NCBI GenBank assembly: GCA_011524785.1
Contig: WTJQ01000355.1
Span: 1 to 7,587, forward strand
Direction of reading: 5' to 3'
DNA: 7,587 nucleotides
DNA from: Planctomycetota bacterium
GTDB taxonomy: Bacteria > Planctomycetota > UBA1135 > GCA-002686595
The first letter of the stretch is position 1; each line of letters starts with the position of its first letter. The notes under the pieces were generated by a model that searched no databases, was not told the origin of the DNA, and saw nothing but the letters and a program-made list of their open reading frames with translations. Positions 6,279-7,587 of this stretch are shown here, piece after piece. The translations under genes and the position numbers were made by a program.

Positions 6279-7587
6279 GTGAATCCCTCCACCCTGCCGC
6301 AGAGCTCCGAGTCCGCCGCCCCGACGTCCGCCGCTGCCATGGAGCTCCTCCGGAGCCTCGATCCGCCGGCCGACCTGCCCGAGCCGAACCTCTCCGAGAA
6401 CGCCGTCGCGGTGCTCGAGCGCCGCTACCTGAAGAAGGACGCGGCGACGGGGATGCCCTGCGAGACGCCGCGGCAGCTCCTCTGGCGCGTGGCCACCTGC
6501 GTGGCCGGGGCCGAGGCGCTGCACCGTCCGGGCGAGCCCGAGCACGAGCTCACGATCGCTCGCGAGTTCTACGGGATGATGGCCTCGCGGACCTTCATGC
6601 CGAACAGTCCCTGCCTCATGAACGCCGGGCGGGAGCAGGGGATGCTGAGCGCCTGCTTCGTGCTTCCCGTCGAGGACTCGGTCGACGGCATCTTCGAGTC
6701 GGTGCGCGCCACCGCGCTGATCCAGAAGGCGGGTGGTGGGACCGGCTTCAGCTTCTCGCGCCTGCGGCCTCGCGGGGACGCGGTCGGCAGCTCCGGCGGG
6801 ACGACCGAGGGCCCCTTGTCCTTCATCAAGGTGTTCTCCAAGGCGACCGACGCGATCCAGCAGGGTGCGTTCCGCCGCGGGGCCAACATGGGCATCCTGC
6901 GCGTCGATCACCCGGACGTGGCGGACTTCATCGTCTGCAAGGACGACCGCACGCAGCTGACGAACTACAACATCTCGATCACGGTCACGGACCCGTTCAT
7001 CGAGCGCCTGCGCGAGGACCCCACCCAGGTCCACATGGTCCAGAACCCCCGCTCGAAGGAGTGGGCGCCCCTCGCCAAGCTCGACGAGCAGCGGCAGCCG
7101 ACCGGCGCGCACTGGACCGTCGGCGAGATCTGGGACGCGATCATCGACCACGCCTGGGAGAGTGGTGAGCCTGGGGTCGTCTTCATCGACCGGATCAACA
7201 CGCGCAACCCGATCAAGAACGTCGGGATGATCGAGGCCACGAACCCCTGCGGGGAGCAGCCCCTGCACCCGTGGGACTCCTGCAACCTGGGCTCGATCAA
7301 CCTGGGGATCCTCGTGCAGGGAAGCGGGGCCGAGGCGACCTTCGACTGGGACCGCTACAAGGCCGCGATCCACACGACGACGCGCTTCCTGGACAACGTC
7401 ATCGACGTCAACCACTACCCGCTCCCGCAGATCGACAACATGTCGAAGACGACGCGGCGCATCGGGCTCGGCGTGATGGGGTTCGCGGACGCGCTCTACA
7501 AGCTGGGCATCCCCTACAACTCGGAGGCGGGCCTCCAGTTCGGGGAGGAGGTCATGCGCGTCATGAACGAGGAGTCCCACCTCGCCA
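6279..7587 (+). CDS. nrdJ: Adenosylcobalamin-dependent (class II) ribonucleotide reductase, N-terminal part
   Basis: 436 codons open to the right edge; the C-terminal part is missing. The enzyme reduces ribonucleotides to deoxyribonucleotides using a thiyl radical generated by vitamin B12 coenzyme, without oxygen. Numbered from GTG 6279: ENAVAVLERRYL (40-51) opens the family domain; FMPNSPCLMNAG (106-117); LSACFVLPVEDS (123-134) with the first redox Cys126; KAGGGTGFSFSRLRPRGD (150-167); RRGANMGILRVDHPD (199-213); TNPCGEQPL (321-329), the finger loop with radical Cys324, Asn322 and Glu326; and GLGVMGFADALYKLGIPYN (397-415) near the edge. The sequence matches the class II NrdJ type rather than class I NrdA. 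Start choice is uncertain: codons between GTG 6279 and ATG 6339 have a strongly GC-rich third position (17 of 19), whereas those between GTG 6222 and 6279 do not (11 of 18). I therefore favour 6279; ATG 6339 is the conservative alternative. No start has a good Shine-Dalgarno site. Confidence 0.93.
   Translation, partial: MNPSTLPQSSESAAPTSAAAMELLRSLDPPADLPEPNLSENAVAVLERRYLKKDAATGMPCETPRQLLWRVATCVAGAEALHRPGEPEHELTIAREFYGMMASRTFMPNSPCLMNAGREQGMLSACFVLPVEDSVDGIFESVRATALIQKAGGGTGFSFSRLRPRGDAVGSSGGTTEGPLSFIKVFSKATDAIQQGAFRRGANMGILRVDHPDVADFIVCKDDRTQLTNYNISITVTDPFIERLREDPTQVHMVQNPRSKEWAPLAKLDEQRQPTGAHWTVGEIWDAIIDHAWESGEPGVVFIDRINTRNPIKNVGMIEATNPCGEQPLHPWDSCNLGSINLGILVQGSGAEATFDWDRYKAAIHTTTRFLDNVIDVNHYPLPQIDNMSKTTRRIGLGVMGFADALYKLGIPYNSEAGLQFGEEVMRVMNEESHLA

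Noticed and set aside
5910..7580. 556-codon minus-strand frame opposite the reductase gene
   Set aside because: Antisense shadow; the plus strand carries all the conserved class II reductase motifs.

Overview
This is a very GC-rich bacterial window of compact housekeeping genes. The protein signatures point to the PVC superphylum, most likely a high-GC member of Planctomycetota. The strongest pointer is GyrA, which carries the PVC-style [11 protein letters not shown] version of its quinolone-region loop. Supporting hints are the B12-dependent ribonucleotide reductase and the scarcity of Shine-Dalgarno sites. The lineage is inferred from remembered family patterns, not from a search.

Layout. 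Positions 1-116 (minus strand) hold the first 38 codons of a flavin-reductase-like protein that runs off the left edge. A 156-bp divergent intergenic region (117-272) follows. It contains two perfect short inverted repeats, a minus-strand -10-like hexamer and a reasonable plus-strand promoter. From 273 to 6117, four plus-strand genes are packed head to tail: an eIF-2B-family-like protein (273-1286), DNA gyrase subunit A (1305-3920), a YqeY/GatB-tail domain protein (3923-4375) and the lipid II flippase MurJ (4372-6117). Gaps are 18 nt, 2 nt and a 4-nt overlap, so they look like one operon. A 161-bp gap then leads to a class II ribonucleotide reductase gene that runs off the right edge (from about 6279).

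How the genes relate. GyrA (DNA topology), MurJ (cell-wall precursor export) and the reductase (dNTP supply) are core growth functions. YqeY resembles the tRNA-binding tail of the GatB amidotransferase subunit. The eIF-2B-like gene, first in the transcription unit, is the least understood: it keeps the fold signature but has lost the residues used for catalysis in isomerase members. I saw no RNA genes, mobile elements, CRISPR arrays or convincing terminators. Nothing here amounts to a clearly new biological system. The best leads are the eIF-2B-like protein, the dyad-rich divergent promoter region and the non-Shine-Dalgarno start sites.
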